Shown: positions 35,349-36,645 of the stretch, in pieces | Layout of the letters: every line of letters begins with the position of its first letter | How positions within the stretch are numbered: position 1 is the stretch's first letter | Origin: Bacteroidales bacterium | Lineage (GTDB): Bacteria > Bacteroidota > Bacteroidia > Bacteroidales > GCA-2748055 | Assembly (NCBI GenBank): GCA_029931975.1 | Contig: JAOZQY010000038.1 | Span: 1 to 36,645, forward strand | Direction of reading: 5' to 3' | Length of the DNA: 36,645 bases | Program-made: the position numbers and the translations under genes | Notes under the pieces: model-generated | Database searches by the model: none | Told to the model about the DNA's origin: nothing | What the model saw: only the letters and a program-made list of their open reading frames with translations

Positions 35349-36645
35349 CTACATACTCTTAAAGGGATTGGGACCTATGACGTCCATCTCCTCCACATAG
35401 TCGTTTATAATCTGCTGTATCTTCTGGTGTTCTGTTATTTCAACGAATTCTGTCTTGATCCTCTCGGGCTCAAGCATCATGGTTTGCAAAGTCTCCTGCA
35501 GGTTTTCACCCCGTTTTTCGTTGAGCTCACTGCCATGGATAAAGTGACACTGGTAGTCGTCGCCCGGTTTGCACCCTATCTGCAGGATTCCGTCATAGCC
35601 GTGCGACAGGGCATCGGAAATCCAGACCTTGTTGACGGAACCCAGGCAACGTACGGGTATAATTCTGACGAAGGGACTAAATCTCAGTCGATGTACGCCT
35701 GCAGCATCAAGTGCCGGGTAGGCGTCATTTTCACACACAAATACCAGTATCCGCGGTTTCTCTTCAAACTCATCGGGAACATGAACTGCCTTAATCATGG
35801 CCGAAACACTATTGATATTGAAATCGGCAAAACCAATGACCCTTTCCGGGCAGGAGCCCACACAGATTCCACACCTCCTGCAACGCGCCGGGTTAGACAG
35901 TGGTGTGCCCTTTTCAGTCTCATCATAGGCTCCGAAGGGGCACTCCTCCGTGCAACGCTTGCAATCCGTACATCGCTCCATATAAAGCTCTGGCCAGCTC
36001 ATATCACCTGTCCTGGGGAAAACAGCCTCTCCTCGCTTTACACACTCCACGGTCTGGATGGCCTTCATCATGGCTCCCGTACCATCCTCAGCGCTCATCT
36101 CTATATCCATAGGTGCCCTTACAGTTCCAGCCGCATAAATCCCTGTACGCCTGGTCTCATAAGGGAAACAGATGAAATGCGAATCAGAAAAATCATATTC
36201 CAGTTCGGGTAAACCCTGTCCGAGCCGATATTGTAATTGCAAATCGACAGTGGTATTGGGAACCATGCCAGTGGCCAGAACCACCATATCTGAAGTAATA
36301 CTTATACGCTCATCCAGCAGGGATTCGTCTACGACTACCTCCATGGCTTCGCCTGTATCCACGACAGAGCTAACAAGTCCTTTGGTCATAAATATGGCAT
36401 CATCGGCCTGGACCATTTTATAAAATTCCTCCTGGAAACCCGGTGTACGAATATCCCTGTAGACAATATAGACCTCCGCATTGGGATTAAGCTCACGTAC
36501 ATAGAGGGCCTGTTTCAGAGAAGCACCACAACAGTAAGTGGAGCAGTAGGGTAAATGATTCTTATCCCTTGAACCCGCACATAATATAAACAGCACGCGA
36601 TCAGGCACTGGTTCATGCTGAACAAACTGTTCAAACTCCTCCAAT
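35349..36645 (-). CDS. qmoB: QmoB/HdrA-like flavin iron-sulfur subunit, 5' end truncated by window
   Basis: The visible 431 residues are the C-terminal part of an HdrA-like flavoprotein. It shows the HdrA cysteine signature CSTYCCGASLKQA (C34, C38, C39 counted from the visible start), the FAD-fold end GIYAAGTVRAP, two ferredoxin clusters (C225-C235 and C255-C265) and a C-terminal MvhD-like [2Fe-2S] domain with C304, C333, C358 and C366. The HdrA plus MvhD arrangement matches QmoB. The first residue shown is an artefact of the window edge: the frame runs on beyond 36645, where a QmoA-like gene may follow. Confidence 0.85.
   Translation of the reverse strand, partial: LEEFEQFVQHEPVPDRVLFILCAGSRDKNHLPYCSTYCCGASLKQALYVRELNPNAEVYIVYRDIRTPGFQEEFYKMVQADDAIFMTKGLVSSVVDTGEAMEVVVDESLLDERISITSDMVVLATGMVPNTTVDLQLQYRLGQGLPELEYDFSDSHFICFPYETRRTGIYAAGTVRAPMDIEMSAEDGTGAMMKAIQTVECVKRGEAVFPRTGDMSWPELYMERCTDCKRCTEECPFGAYDETEKGTPLSNPARCRRCGICVGSCPERVIGFADFNINSVSAMIKAVHVPDEFEEKPRILVFVCENDAYPALDAAGVHRLRFSPFVRIIPVRCLGSVNKVWISDALSHGYDGILQIGCKPGDDYQCHFIHGSELNEKRGENLQETLQTMMLEPERIKTEFVEITEHQKIQQIINDYVEEMDVIGPNPFKSM

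Noticed and set aside
35154-36212. Long plus-strand open frame of 352 codons
   Set aside because: It lies opposite qmoC and qmoB, whose cysteine motifs are clear on the minus strand; the plus frame shows no recognisable domain.

Overview
The window looks like a chromosomal core segment of a Bacteroidota bacterium, probably Bacteroidales/Marinilabiliales-like. The signs are: Shine-Dalgarno-poor starts; many exact or near matches to the Bacteroidota -7 promoter box TAnnTTTG, several with a TTG/TTTG -33 element; FKBP-type lipoproteins; DUF349-pyrG-yidC, recF-DUF721 and TPR-ribH gene neighbours; and AddA/AddB-like recombination genes. I see no phage, insertion sequence, CRISPR array or integrase. 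No gene-free stretch exceeds 300 bases; the longest gap (about 140 bases, 13510-13649) holds two terminators.

Layout, left to right. (1) A truncated tRNA-Arg(UCU) at the edge, then a minus-strand operon of two different fused LeuC-LeuD/aconitase-type hydro-lyases flanking asparagine synthetase A. (2) An MFS transporter, a PhnP-like metallo-beta-lactamase hydrolase and a short RsmI-family methylase. (3) Two FKBP-type lipoproteins and the DHH phosphoesterase NrnA, then ndk. (4) DUF721-recF, divergent from a TPR membrane protein plus ribH. (5) DUF349 protein, pyrG and yidC, each with a visible promoter or leader. (6) trmD, convergent with an unusual potassium channel carrying a strictly periodic 12-residue repeat solenoid. 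(7) A translationally coupled addA - radical SAM (YhcC type) - addB-like operon. (8) mnmA (TTG start) and an APS-reductase-type cysH. (9) A peptidoglycan-sugar salvage locus: MurU-like nucleotidyltransferase, FadR-type regulator, and a divergent kinase-MurQ fusion, with a symmetric divergent promoter/operator. (10) QmoC- and QmoB-like subunits of a quinone-interacting iron-sulfur/flavin complex, running off the right edge.

The most notable items are the two aconitase-family fusions around asnA (one lacking the usual Asp-His active-site pair), the repeat-solenoid channel, the MurK-MurQ fusion with its symmetric regulatory region, and the Qmo-like complex. The genome is very tightly packed: three convergent gene pairs have stop codons that abut with no base between them, and one minus-strand terminator is encoded inside an opposing coding region. 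All family assignments come from reading motifs and lengths; no database search was run.
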